A DNA stretch of 64,000 nucleotides from Phaseolus vulgaris (Eukaryota > Streptophyta > Magnoliopsida > Fabales > Fabaceae). The notes under the pieces are model-generated. The model did not search any database. It was not told the origin of the DNA and saw only the letters and a list, made by a program, of their open reading frames with translations. The position numbers were made by a program, and so were the translations under genes. Where the stretch lies: contig NC_023758.2 of the NCBI RefSeq assembly GCF_000499845.2, positions 39,202,108 through 39,266,107 of the forward strand, in the 5' to 3' direction. Every line of letters begins with the position of its first letter. The first letter of the stretch is position 1. Shown here in pieces: positions 13,801 through 24,945 of the stretch.

Positions 13801-14510
13801 TCTAGTGACAAGTTACACCTCAAGAAGGAACAAAAAAACCCACTAACGACCCACAATAGTGTACCAACATTGAAATTATTCCCCTAGAAATCATAAAACA
13901 AAAACAAAAGAGGCAACTTGGAGTTACAAACTAGAGTTAAGACTATCATTCTTCTATGAGTTGATGCATTACCCATAACTCAATGAATACATTGGTCATT
14001 TCCTAATCACCTTATTTGAAAGCAACTTAAGTATACACTTATCAAAATTATTGATCTCTTCATATGTTATAGGTGGTAAATTTTTTGTATATTTTGCTAA
14101 CAGTTGTATATATTATATTTATTATAGTTACATTTTTTATATAGCTAACAAAATAACTATGTAATATAATTACTATGAGTTATATAATACAACAACTTAA
14201 AAATAAATTATAAAATGCAATTACTTGAAAAAAAATGAATTTATGTGATACAACTATTAAAAGATAGTCATAATTCAAAAAAGGATTATAAAATATAACT
14301 ACTAAAAAAATCATAATTTAAAAATAAGTTATATGGCGCCACAACTAAAAAATAATCATAATAATTATATAAAAAATATGATCAATTTTATATTTTGAAA
14401 ATGCATAGACAATTAATCATGTATAAACAATCAAAGTTACTCAAGAAATATATTTTTTATTGAAGAAAATAATACTATGAAAATATTTTGATACTAGTTT
14501 TCAGGCATTT
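7831..14510. other. Gene-free, strongly AT-rich interval
   Basis: There is no ORF with recognisable similarity. Most of it is A/T homopolymer-rich. Between about 12070 and 13960 the composition is less AT-biased and looks like old degenerate transposon or gene sequence, but I could not name a domain in any frame. Two CACGTG G-boxes sit at 11616-11621 and 11650-11655; the second is in the ABRE-like context GCCACGTGTC, but no gene follows closely. Confidence 0.5.
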
Positions 14511-14630
14511 CAGTTATTATAATTTAGATTAGGAGCTATGTTATGAAGTTCTTAATGATGTGAAGTCTTTCAACTATTACCATTTAGATTTCGAGCTATA
14601 TTATGAAGTTTATAATGATGTGAAGTCTTT
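14511..14630. repeat. 60-bp tandem duplication, two copies
   Basis: The units 14511-14570 and 14571-14630 share most bases and both end in 'aatgatgtgaagtcttt'. The divergence between units suggests an old event. There is no coding potential. Confidence 0.8.
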
Positions 14631-14712
14631 CAATACTATGTTGAGCACAACAACAAAATTTAAAATTGAGATTTTATTTATTTATCAATTTAGCACTTAA
14701 AAGAAATAGTGT

Positions 14713-15102
14713 CACTAATACAAAATAACAAAATCGTGATCCTATATAAAGACAATTAGTAGAAAACTGTCGTAAAAAAATATGGTGACAATTTCGTAAT
14801 TATATTGTATTTTTAACGACGGTTCTAGGGAATCTGTTGTTAAAAATGAATATGGGATCCAACTCTGCACGACACCACCACCCGACTGTGACCTCTGTGT
14901 TCAACTGCCTCCCACCGGAGTTCATCTCTCCGTTTCTGCACTAGCTTTTTATTTATTTTTATTTTATTTGCGGAATTAACGACGATTCTAGAATCGTCAT
15001 TATAAATTCTTGATTTATAACTACACTCAAATTAACGATGATTTTAGAACCGTCTTTAAATACTCTTTTTATTAGTCGTTAATGTTTTTTTTTGCAGTTG
15101 TG
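14713..15102. mobile_element. Probable degenerate MITE with 'ACGACGGTTCTAG' inverted motifs
   Basis: The left end reads CACTAATACAAAA and the right end, read inward, CACAACTGCAAAAAA, both resembling CACTA-type ends. Inside are several ACGACGGTTCTAG / TTCTAGAATCGTC motifs in inverted orientation, for example near 14817-14830, 14978-14998 and 15034-15055. Short elements with such motifs are common in plants. Exact ends and target duplication are not clear. Confidence 0.45.
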
Positions 15103-17111
15103 TAAACTATTACATAAATATAAAAATTTATTCCTATATTAGTTGTTTCTCTATTATATTTTTTTGGAAAGATTTTAAATCAATCTCAAAGTTAAATAAG
15201 ATGACCTTAGACATAATCTTTCTTCATATCGATTAATCAATTCATCTTGACTTTATAAAGATATTGTCCATCAAATCATGTTACATATTGTTGTTGAAGT
15301 TTCAGCTTCTTCATGAAACCTAAGAATATCTTTTCAACTACTTTTCATTGAGTTTTGTTTTAATAATTAACCATTATTGATATATTAAGATAGAAAATTT
15401 TATGAGGATAATTTGTTTTTATATAATTAAAATTTTGAAATTTATTTATATTTTCAAACCTGTTTTTTTTTCATGTTAATTATTTTTGGTTGGTGAGTTG
15501 ACGATTTGATTGAGACATATTATTTCTATGTTGATGTTAAATAAGATTTATTTTTTTATATTAAAAAATATTTTTATTTAAATTTTTAGAATTATTTTTG
15601 TTATTATTATACAACTATTACTTCCCACTTAAAATTTTTGCTAGGATTTTCTCAATCAATGTTACGAAAACTATTTTTCAGTAACTGTGAATTAGAATAT
15701 TTCAATTAACGTATTTCATGATTATTTTTTATAGATATCTCCAATGATTTTTTCTATGATTTTTGTGAATAGTTTGTTAGAATTTTTTCAAAATGTTAAC
15801 TGAATATTTTTTTCAGACAACATTAATTGGTATTGTCTTAAACTAGTATCAATTCGAAAACTTTTCAATTGACATTGATTGAAAAACTGAAAAAAAACAC
15901 AACCAATGTCATAAAAATAACTCAAATAGATGTTAGTCTAACTAATTATGATCAATATTAACTGAAAAGAATTTCAATCGATGTCAATAGAATTTTTTCT
16001 TTATCAATATCAGTTGAAAAATCCTAATAAATCTTGACCGAAAAATAATATAAACAAAAAAAAAACTAAAAAAGATAATCCGTATTAATATTTTTAAGTT
16101 ATCATTTGATATTTAAATAATTTGTTGTATTTGGTTATAATTAAAATATTTTATCCAAATGAAAAAAATTAAAATTCAGTAAATTGGAATTAACTTAAGA
16201 AAATATATTTGAAAAACAATTTGAAATCATATCAATTCAAAATTAATGTATCCAAATATCTTAAAATTTTCTATCCAAACACAACATAAATTATCATATG
16301 CAAAACCTGTATTATTGTATTACATTGTTTGGAAAAGTAATATAGTCGACCTCATTTTTTACAAATTAATATCTATAAAATATATAAGTTTTAGTAATTG
16401 CTATTTTGAAAATTTTCATTTATGATTTCTAATAAGTTTTAGTAATGATGCTAGTTTTATCTTCCTAATAAGAAAGCAACTAGGGAGGATGATATATGTG
16501 TTCATTCATAGGACAATATTTTCTTTAAGGTGATCCATATGATCTGACTTTCAATTTGGCCCAATCCATATAAACAAAATACTTGCATAAAATATAGTTT
16601 ATAAGACTAAATATTCATAAAAATCATATGGGTAAGGGTCAATCCATGAGTCAATTTTTCTAAACTAAAGGTTTTCTCTAAAAAGAGAATTCTAAAAAAA
16701 ATTCACTTTAAAAAAGTTTTATCGACATGAAAAAAGGTTATTTTTCTTCAAACTTTGACTATTCACAACATAGTCTAGTTTAAATTGTCAACATTGACAT
16801 AATGCTTTAACATAATACAATTTACAAGTCTCAAAATTGCAAAAAAAATATTATATTTCTACAAGAAAAAAAAAACAAAAAGAACCATTAACCCAAACAT
16901 TGATGTTATCTTCATATATTTACGATTAAGATATAAAGTTAATAATAAAAAATATAATTGACCATAAACTCAAATGTAATTCATCATTAAATAAGGGCAT
17001 TTTATATTTAATTTATTAAAAAATAAATATATTTGTATTTATTCATATATAATATATATATATATTAATATATTAAAGAATTAGTAAGGATTTCTAACTA
17101 AGTCTGTTCTT
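15103..17111. other. Gene-free AT-rich interval
   Basis: No gene is seen. At about 15800-16040 there are repeated short motifs around 'caattgacattgattgaaaa' and 'caatcgatgtcaatag' in both orientations, probably remains of a small inverted-repeat element. The rest is unremarkable. Confidence 0.4.
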
Positions 17112-17545
17112 TCGACTATCCCATTGTTTTATTTGTTTATGTTTAAAGTTCCTACTGTTGTTGTGAAGGAGATTGTGAAGCTTTAGAGGAACTTTCTTTG
17201 GGGTTGGGGGTCTAAAGGGCGAAAGATTGCGTGAGCTTCGTGAGAAAAGGTGTGTGAACCACGTGAAGCTGGCGGTCTTTGAATTATTAATATTAAATTA
17301 TTCAATGTAGTCTTGATGGGAAAATGGATTTGGCGGATGGATTTTGGTGTTTGGAAGTTGAATTTGGTGTGGCGAAGAAGTCTTTTTGAGTGGGAGAAGA
17401 CTCGGGTTTGCCAACTTCTTGAGGAGGTACATGGGATGAATCTTGTCTCGAGTATTGAAGACAAGTGGTCTTGGAAAGGTGGTGGGTTTTCTCTCTGTTG
17501 GAGTGGGTTGTTAGGGGAGGTGTACTTTAAGGGTTGGACCACCCC
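17112..17545 (+). pseudogene. LINE (non-LTR retrotransposon) reverse transcriptase relic
   Basis: The + strand translates to a chain typical of the end of plant LINE reverse transcriptases: VVVKEIVKL, RNFLWGWGSKGRKIA, EKVCEPREAGGL, FNVVLMGKWIWR, then WRRSLFEWE. At least four in-frame stops interrupt it, two of them within the IAWASWEKV-type segment. The element is therefore dead. It is cut off on the right by the hAT-like insertion at 17546. An antisense ORF of 163 codons across this region is a shadow. Confidence 0.75.
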
Positions 17546-18025
17546 TAGGGATGGCAATGCGGGCTGACTCACCCACACTTGGCCTGCAAAATGTAGGTCA
17601 GGTTGGCCCACCCCGCACTGAATATGCGGGTTGATTTTTCTAACCTGTCCCGCATAAGGGTTGATCGTGGCCAAGCCGCATAAGAAATATATTTTTTAAA
17701 AATCAATAAAAAAATTTAAAATGGAATTTTTGAAGAAATTTAATTCTTTTTTTTATTTAGATGCATTGGGTAAATGGTCTCACAATATTATTTTCAAGAG
17801 ACATGTTTAGTAAGATGTTATTAAAATTTTCTGAATGTAAATATGAGGTTGCATGAAAAATATATGGGATTGCAGAAAAAAAATTTCTACATCTTTAAGT
17901 TATGCGGATCATGCGGGCCCCGCCCCGTACTTGGCCCGCATGGGCTCCAAGTTATGTGGGTGGACTAGCGGATTGAAATAGACAGTCTACGTCGCGGACT
18001 AGCCCGCCCCACTTTGTCATCCCTA
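17546..18025. mobile_element. Non-autonomous hAT-like element inserted in the LINE relic
   Basis: The left end is TAGGGATGGCAA and the right end TTTGTCATCCCTA, which are inverted copies of each other apart from small changes and typical of plant hAT ends. Flanking 8-mers are ACCACCCC (17538-17545) and ACCACACT (18026-18033), 6 of 8 identical, consistent with an aged 8-bp target duplication. Both arms carry GC-rich 'gcgggc/gcccgc' blocks. There is no transposase ORF in its 480 bp. Confidence 0.72.
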
Positions 18026-18424
18026 ACCACACTTAAAGTGGTTCTATTTATTAATTTTTTCTTGCTAAAAAATAATGTGATATGAAATTAACTAAGAAGA
18101 GAAATACATTTTACCAAGATAAGTTTATTATGTTTTGTGATATTTATAAATTGCAAAGATAAATACTTAATTGTGAAATCTCTGTAGCTTATACAACAAT
18201 AAAAATAGTTCATTTTTCGTTTATGGAACAGAGAATTTCCTGACCTTGTTATGAACTATTATTGCTGTAAACTTCTTTTTAATCCTTCCAACTTTGATTC
18301 AACACTTTGATATTTTCCAAGAGACTTATGAGACATAAAAAAAATCTATTTGATAACACAATATATAAAATTTAATGCAGTGTACAATTGAAAAATATAT
18401 AAATTAAATTTAAGGAATAGTTAT

Positions 18425-18456
<32 letters not shown>

Positions 18457-19004
18457 TTATAAAGTTAACGTACGTTTACTCTAGATATGCAAACTATTCT
18501 AGCTTTTTATAGAATCTAAATTCAATAAATTATATAGTTGATTTTCATATAATTTTTTAAAAATTTATCACATTACTTAATTTTTAACGTATAATATTAT
18601 ATTTAAAAGTATGTAAATATTCTTAATTAAATAGATATCTATTAAAATCAAATTACATTAAATTTGATATACTTTATAATTAAAATAATTTATAAAATTT
18701 AATAACTGAATTGATTTAGTTTATATTTTATAAAAAAATATTAAATATGTCATTTGACTAACTTTTTAGATTGAATTTAAAGGAATCCCGTCGCTCTTTA
18801 TATATAAATATGCGTGTCACTTGTAAAATGCAATTAATGATACGAAGAAATTATAGATAGATATTTCCTTAGGTAATAATTATATGTAGATATTAAAATT
18901 TATAGGTAACTTCTTACTATTAGATCCATAATTAACATCTTTAGGTGAATTATGTATTATATCTGCATATAAGTGCGTATATATTAGATTATTTATATGT
19001 AATT
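18026..19004. other. Gene-free AT-rich interval
   Basis: No coding sequence is recognised. A (ta)n microsatellite preceded by (tacA)n-like units is at about 18424-18458. Confidence 0.45.
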
Positions 19005-19406
19005 ACCTATCTAGCACAGATATGACACGGACACGGACATGGATATACGTAAAATCTCTAAAATGTAGGACACGCGGACACAAATCTATATATTATATAA
19101 TTATGAATTATATAAATTGATAATAAAGATTTATGTGCACAAGTATGTTCCATATTATTTTTTGGAGTAGAAGATGTTTTTCATGACTGATTATGACTGG
19201 CTCGCAATGATTTGTTTCTTATTTTTATAATCATAATAACAATTTATACAATAAAGTTTGATTTTTTAGAAAATTAATGTATTCTTCATTTTTAAAATTG
19301 TGTTAGAACTATATTAGAATTGTCAAAAATCTAACAAATACTTTTTGAATTATACACTATCGAACACCGACACGTCATTTAAGAGAAGTGTCCGAATTTC
19401 ATAGGT
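19005..19406. mobile_element. Possible small inverted-repeat transposon with 'GACACGGACAC' subterminal repeats
   Basis: The left end reads ACCTATCTAGCACAGATATG and leads into gacacggacacggacatgg. The right end, read inward, is ACCTATGAAATTCGGACACT and leads to gacgtgtcggtgttcg. The similarity of the two ends and the repeated GACAC motifs suggest a non-autonomous DNA element of about 400 bp. I do not see a clean target duplication. Confidence 0.4.
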
Positions 19407-21075
19407 AAATTACCCATGAATCAATTCTGCAAGTAATTGGGTATGGAACATATAGTAGATAATTACGAGTTCTTCAGATCCGTAAGATAATTACACCTTA
19501 CACATAACTAAAGATGTGTATTAAAATTTGAGGTTGCTTCATAAATTTCTGAAACAGTAATGAAATAAAATAAATTGTACTATCTGATTTTATTTTTCTT
19601 AAACTTGAATACATACAAATTTGTTTCAAGCCAAAAACAAGAGAGATGAGATGGATCTCTATAAAACGACATTGATGTGGTGTAAAAAATGTAGCTGTGA
19701 TGAATATGAAAAAAAAAGAAAATCATAAATTCGTTTTGAATAGTCTCATCTAACGCATAGAGAAGAAGAAGAAGAAGAAGAAGAATAAAAGTTACAAACA
19801 TGGCCAGCTGAACTGCAAAAAGGTTCACGTCATCCATCGAAATATAAAAATTATGGTACTGAAAGTTGAATATTCTTCCATTAAAGAAAGAAAAAAAGGT
19901 AGTGAGAAGTGTGGCATATGCAATGTGAGTTCATGTGGGTGTGGTGGGGACTTCCCTCTCAATTGGATCCCCATTGAATTAGGTAGGGTTAGGTTAAGAA
20001 AGCACATGCACCCAACCTTCTTTGGAATTTTAGGTTCTTTCCCTGTAAGATGGAAAGATCCATATCATAATTCATACATGTATTTGTTTAGGGTAAATTT
20101 TGAGTGCTGTCAGCGATCTTGAAGCTAAAATCATTAGCACTTACTCATCACTTAACCATTTGCAAGTTGAAGCTCCACCATAATGGTGGTCAATATATAG
20201 CCTTGCTATCAAATCATTCTTGTGACTTGTTCTAAAGATTATTTAATTCATTAAAAGCACTATAAGCAACGCAAGTGGTGACAAAAAAGCCTGTGTTCTC
20301 TTGATTGAGGGATTGGAATTGGCATGGTGTTTTGTTGTTATGTGTAGGTTTGAGTGAGAAGTAGGTAACAAAGGAATAACATCTTCACCAACAAAACGGG
20401 GATAAGGTCGAAAGCTAATTGAATATTGAGTTGTAATGGCAAGTCTAATTCTAAATCACTAATATTTGTTTGCAATCTTGGTGGTTGCAGATATCATAAG
20501 GCCCAGGCTTTGGTTGAGTCTCCAATGGTTTTTGAGTTTGGTGTAAAAGATAAGGCATGAAAAAGGGTTTATTGGATCAATTTCTTGACCTTAGCGATAA
20601 ACACTTTCAAGCTTAAAAACAGTAGCACGTACAAATTATTGAAAAGTAAAGGTTATGGTTCACTTTCAATTGAATGGACCCCTACCCATTTGTTCCCCAA
20701 AGCTTAAGAACCCCATGTTCTTCTATACTTCTGCCCAACTATTCCTCTTTCTTTCAATCCATATCATATCCAATCTATCTATCTATCTGTTACCTACAAT
20801 GTCATTTACTTTCAGGGATAACACGTGGACATTCATCCATCTCCACCTTCTAATTGCTATTCATTCACACCTCTATTTTTTCTGCTCTTTTTCCAATTTT
20901 ATAAGCCTATTCTGTATTAAACAAATTTGTTTTATGCAATTATTTGACAGCTTATGGGAAGAACGTCTTAATTATTACAAGTAACTTATTTAAGGGTATA
21001 AAACAATAATTACCAAAGTTCTTGTTTGCTGTGTTAGTAATTGTTTGAGGTTTATATAATAAAATGAAGTGATAA
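19407..21075. other. Interval without a recognised gene
   Basis: A (gaa)n microsatellite lies at about 19760-19786 and an (atct)n one at about 20773-20790. Around 19840-21000 the base composition is more balanced, and ORFs of 60-109 codons occur on both strands (for example 20655-20984). None has recognisable similarity or consistent coding features. A non-coding transcript here cannot be excluded. Confidence 0.4.
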
Positions 21076-21195
21076 TGTTAGAGATCTCATGTTGATTAGA
21101 GATAAAGACATTTTATACTATATAAGTGAATGCAAATCTCATTTTATAAATCGGTTTTACAAAGTTGAATTAAGTTTAAAGTCAACTTGTTGATA
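21076..21195 (+). mobile_element. TRIM-family LTR, degenerate
   Basis: It begins TGTTAGAGATCTCATGTTG and continues with the pattern of the better copy at 25969-26089 (agaggataa.., ..ataagtgaatgcaaa.., ..aaatcggtttt.., ..gttgaattaagtttaaagtc). A weakened PBS-like 'atatgttataagagtc' follows. I call it a decayed copy of the short LTR family found four times in this window. Confidence 0.55.
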
Positions 21196-21224
21196 TGTTA
21201 TAAGAGTCTATCTTAATGAAGTTT

Positions 21225-21450
21225 TTTTTATCAGCAAACAATAAATAAATATGAATCGCTCAAGGGGTGAATCAACCTTATACAAGAATTAAGAAGAAAG
21301 ATAAGATAGGATCTCACACACCAATCTATTCCAAACTTCCAACAAAAACTACTAGCTATTACTTACTCCAAAACCAACAAAAAAAGTTTTTCCTTGACAA
21401 CAACTAGAAAATAACAACACATCAAATACCAAAATACATAAAGACATACA
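21225..21450 (-). mobile_element. 3'-end fragment of a LINE
   Basis: Read on the minus strand, this ends TTTGCTGATAAAAAAAAC, a LINE-like tail. Its sequence 'aataaatatgaatcgctcaaggggt' (+ strand) closely matches 26108-26132 at the tail of the LINE relic near 26.1-27.7 kb. Only non-coding 3' sequence is present. Confidence 0.5.
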
Positions 21451-21539
21451 CAAATCACCAAACACTGTCCACTAAAACTATTAGATTTTTTTTTATAAAA
21501 AAACATTGTTTGTTATCGATTAAAAATAAGGATATCTTA

Positions 21540-22030
21540 TGTACTTGTATAGGCTGAGGGGCCCATATAATACTTGTGGCTTCATGTAGAATTGCTGACG
21601 TGTTGGTGATCTTCAAATGTCCTTAAACTTCCTTCCTTCAATATTGGTGCTCGGTCGGTCGGTCGGGTATTGTGATTGCACTTTGATACTCAAGTCAGTG
21701 CTCTGGTTTAGGTATATTCTAGTGAATGGAAAAAACGTAACTTACTCTTTTCTTGAGAGCTCTATTTATAGTATTGCTTTGTGGGCTTTTGGCCTTAATG
21801 GGTTGGAGGTCAGTTGTTAACTGAAGTGTAGCGGTTCCTTAATATCAGGGAAGTGTGTATTCGGTTTAATCTGTTTTATTTGTTATATTGAAGGTATTTT
21901 CCAGATATTTCGGATGTGCAATGACTCATTCAATGCTAGTGATAACTGTTATTTATTGTATTCGTTATATTATGTTATTTGACTCGGGTGGTCGATCACT
22001 AAGACTGGCTCGTCCGGTACGACCGATACA
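21540..22030 (-). repeat. 3' LTR of the Tat-like element
   Basis: It has TG..CA ends and pairs with 24488-24940. It contains a (ggtc)4 microsatellite near 21653-21668 that is largely missing from the other LTR. The minus-strand polypurine tract lies just outside it. Confidence 0.75.
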
Positions 22031-22312
22031 CTTGCCCCCAAGCTCGAAGAGATTAACTTCTAAAGAGCCAAAAATAACTGATGGAGTTCCCGAGGCGAGA
22101 TGTGACCGCTGGAAGCATTTAATGCTTGGTAGGGATGTGACGTTTGCTTTTTAGGAAAAAAACTGTCGGTTTGATGTGCGTTGTTTAATCAGATGAGTTT
22201 GACGATGAAGATTTTGTGTCATTTCTTATGCCGAGTGATATTAACCATTGGATGGAAATAGATCTGACGACTCCGAACGAGGGACGTAATAACCTCTCTT
22301 CTATTTGGTTTC

Positions 22313-22330
22313 CTATAAATAGGGCATCAT
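22313..22330 (+). promoter_or_regulatory. TATA-like box in front of the antisense ORF
   Basis: CTATAAATAGGGCATC lies about 110 nt upstream of the ATG at 22437. It points along the + strand, opposite to the element's own transcription. A promoter role is inferred. Confidence 0.4.
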
Positions 22331-22436
22331 TTCAACGTGGCAGGGTTTACGCTTTCTTTGTTGCCTATAGAACTTGTGTCATTTGCTCCGTTTATCGAGT
22401 CTACCAAGTTTCTTCTTTAGTTGTCGTATTCTCGTA

Positions 22437-23162
22437 ATGTCTTCTTTTATAGATTCTTCGAATAATGTGGTTAATATCGAGTCTTTTGAGGTTACTCGTA
22501 TTGCATCTGACAGTGCGAGAGAGACTAGTAACTCAGACCATTAAGTCTCAGAAGGTCCAAGTTATGAAAGGGTTGATCCGCGTGTGTTGAAAATCCCCAC
22601 CTCTTTTAGATATAAATTTCTATTCAAAGTATTGTTTATAAAACCTGACACTCCCTCGAACGCGTTGATGGTTGATATATTGGCTACTCTGACCGAGTCT
22701 GTCATGGGTGAGAAAATGCACCCCATGATTTTTTTTTTCTATAATACCTTTTTCCATAATATACACATAGCCCTTCCTTTTGATGACTTCACTATAGGGG
22801 TTCTTCAAATCCTTAATGTGGCGCCGACTCAATTGCACCCCAACTCGTGGGCGTGTCTTCAGGCATTCAAGATCATTTGTGATATATTTAGGATTATTCC
22901 CACACCTCAATCGTTTTTGTTTTACTACAATTCCCGTCCAAGTAATCCAGTTAGTTAGTTGTCTTTGTCGAGTCGACCAGGGAGTGTTCAGTTTGCGGCG
23001 TTTACTACCTCTTATAAATTTTTTAAAGAAAAGTACTTCAAAATATTTGTGGAGCCTGACGGACGAGATTATTTTTATAACATGGAGGGTCAAACAAAAT
23101 TTCCTTTTCATTGGACCCAAAATCCTAGTCAAATTATCGTCTGGTCGTGGTCATCGATGTGA
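22437..23162 (+). pseudogene. Antisense ORF of the Tat-like element: 'putative gypsy type transposon' domain (PF04195-like), broken
   Basis: One frame from the ATG at 22437 runs to 23162 with two internal stops, a TAA at 22542-22544 and a TAG at 22956-22958. The translation has the hallmarks of the plant 'putative gypsy type transposon' family: LNVAPTQLHPNSWACLQAF, then LSLSSRPGS, then SYKFFKEKYF and FPFHWTQNP near the end. It runs opposite to the LTR/PBS/polypurine-tract polarity and lies just inside the 3' LTR, as reported for extra antisense ORFs in some Tat-lineage elements. Domain identity is from remembered family sequences. Confidence 0.65.
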
Positions 23163-24015
23163 CCTTTGGATAAGGCGGTTTTAGTTGTCTTTGAACAACT
23201 CCATATAAGTTGCCTACCCGGGAGTTGGTAGCTTTGTTAATGACTTTTTACGGCAAATGTACCGCGTTTTCAGAAGTAATAATTTTTTCCTAAGGACGAA
23301 TATCGATCCAACAAGGAACAACTGAATATTCAAGTAAAAGATTCGCTAAATATAAAAAGGCAGAATAATAAAAGTTGGTTTGAGGATTGTTATGATGACA
23401 AGAATTAACAAGAAAACAATTTAAAGAGTTGTTGCTACAATTGGAAAAATAGGGATTAGGTTTTATCTTTCTCACTCTCATGTATTTTTATTAGCATGTT
23501 AATATTAAGTTCTTTGTTTGAAATTGATGCCTGTAGAAAATTCATTTATATCAATATCTCACATAAAATTCTTAAGAATGTTTCCTAAATATCAATTTCT
23601 CGCATATTTATAAAAACAACTTAGAATCACACTCAGACGTTAATGGAAATTAACATTTCAGGTATATTTCTAGCACTACAATATGTTAAGTATTGTTGTT
23701 TATAATACCTCTCGGTCAAATTTAAAATTCTCAAACTGTCACAACGGTTTAGAAGTAAAACAACAATACCAATATTCAATAAAGAACATAATATTAAATA
23801 TTTAAATATCACATCCATAAGAGTTCGATTAGATTACTCCTAATCCCAAAGGGTAGAATTTCACGCATACTTCTAATACCTTTCATTCTCCTAATTGGTT
23901 AGGATTCACTCAATGGTGTTTTCCTCTCAATCTGGCACACTAGGGTTGTGTCTCTAGCCCCCTATTTAACATAATTTGCTAGGGTTAGGTGACTTCCTGC
24001 GTTGCGCTTATGGGC

Positions 24016-24423
24016 TTAATGATAAAAATATAAAAATAGCCCAATTGCTAGGATTAGGTTGTGTCCTCTTGGGTCCTCTTCGTCATCCGAGATAGGATTG
24101 TTTATGGAACTTTGGTGAGTTTGATGGGTTTGAAGAGTGTGATGAGTTGGGAGAATCGGAATGGGTGGATGTGTTTGATGGGTTGGTGGTGCCCGGGATT
24201 GTTCTTCTCGTTCCTGTCCATCAAGTTGTTGTTGCAAACAATTATTTTGCTCTTTCAAAAGAGACATCTCTTCCTTGTGTTGACGTCGATCCTCCTCAAT
24301 ATGTAATTGATCTGCAATGCCCTTCTGTCCCAGTTTCTCCATTTATGCTTGAAGGGCTTGGATCATAGCTATTTGTTCATCTGTCGTATGATTATTATTG
24401 GTGTTGTTCCTTATTGATACCAT
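24016..24423 (-). pseudogene. gag N-terminal remnant of the Tat-like element
   Basis: The ATG at 24423 lies about 65 nt inside the 5' LTR. The frame gives an Asn-rich start, then a stop (TAA at 24345-24343). It continues in the same frame as a charged coiled-coil stretch (EEDRRQHKEEMSLLKEQNN) and a Pro/His/Thr-rich segment, ending at 24016. A coiled coil followed by a Pro-rich linker is usual at the start of plant gypsy gag. The capsid and zinc-knuckle parts are missing. Confidence 0.5.
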
Positions 24424-24487
24424 TGTTGTTGGTTGTTGTTTGTTACTGGAAATTGAGTAATACCTCGACCCCACGATGGACGCCAAT

Positions 24488-24940
24488 TGTACTTGTATGG
24501 ACAAAGAGGGACCTAGATAGTACATGTGACTTGATGTAGAATTGTTGTTGTGTCGGTGATCTCCAAATGTCCTTAAACCTCCTTCCTTCAATATTGATGC
24601 TCAGTCGGGGGTACCTGCAATTGCGTTCAAGTCAGTGTTCTGATGTAGCTATATTCTAGTGAATGAGATAAACATACTTTACTCTTTCTCAAGAGCTCTA
24701 TTTATAGTATTGTTTTGTGAATTTTTGGCCTTAATGGACTGAAGGTCAGTTGTTAACTGAAGTGTAACGGTTCCTTAATATTAGGGAAGTGTGTATTCGA
24801 TTTAATATGTTTTATCTATTATATTAAAGATATTTTTCATATATTTAGGAATCTGCATTGACTCATTCAATACTAGTGATAATTGTTATTTATTGTATTG
24901 TTATATTATGTTATTTAATTCAGACGATGTAACCGATTCA
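24488..24940 (-). repeat. 5' LTR of the Tat-like element
   Basis: It has TG..CA ends and is the direct-repeat partner of 21540-22030. It is about 38 bp shorter, with many substitutions, so the insertion is not recent. Confidence 0.75.
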
Positions 24941-24945
24941 TCTGA

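Larger units (their letters stand above)
21540..24940 (-). mobile_element. Ty3/gypsy Tat-like LTR retrotransposon, internally deleted
   Basis: Two direct repeats, 21540-22030 (491 bp) and 24488-24940 (453 bp), both begin TGTACTTGTAT and end CCGATACA/CCGATTCA. They share long stretches such as 'ctctatttatagtattg' and 'ggtcagttgttaactgaagtgta'. On the minus strand the copy at 24940-24488 is the 5' LTR: it is followed at once by ATTGGCGTCCATCGTGGGG, a PBS-like sequence. A polypurine tract (GCTTGGGGGCAAG) abuts the other LTR at 22031-22043. Flanking 5-mers TCTTA (21535-21539) and TCTGA (24941-24945) fit an aged target duplication. Protease, RT, RNaseH and integrase are absent from the 2.46-kb interior. 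Confidence 0.8.

Noticed and set aside
12070..13960. Possible CACTA transposase relic
   Set aside because: Composition suggests old coding DNA, but no transposase motif could be read in any frame.
17183..17674. 163-codon minus-strand ORF
   Set aside because: It lies antisense to the LINE relic and crosses into the hAT-like element; both are explained on other grounds and the protein has no recognisable domain.
20655..20984. 109-codon + ORF, hydrophobic
   Set aside because: Low-complexity, no similarity I can recognise, no plausible splice or promoter context.
22620..23132. 170-codon minus ORF in the Tat-like element
   Set aside because: It is the complement of the + strand antisense ORF that shows clear family motifs.
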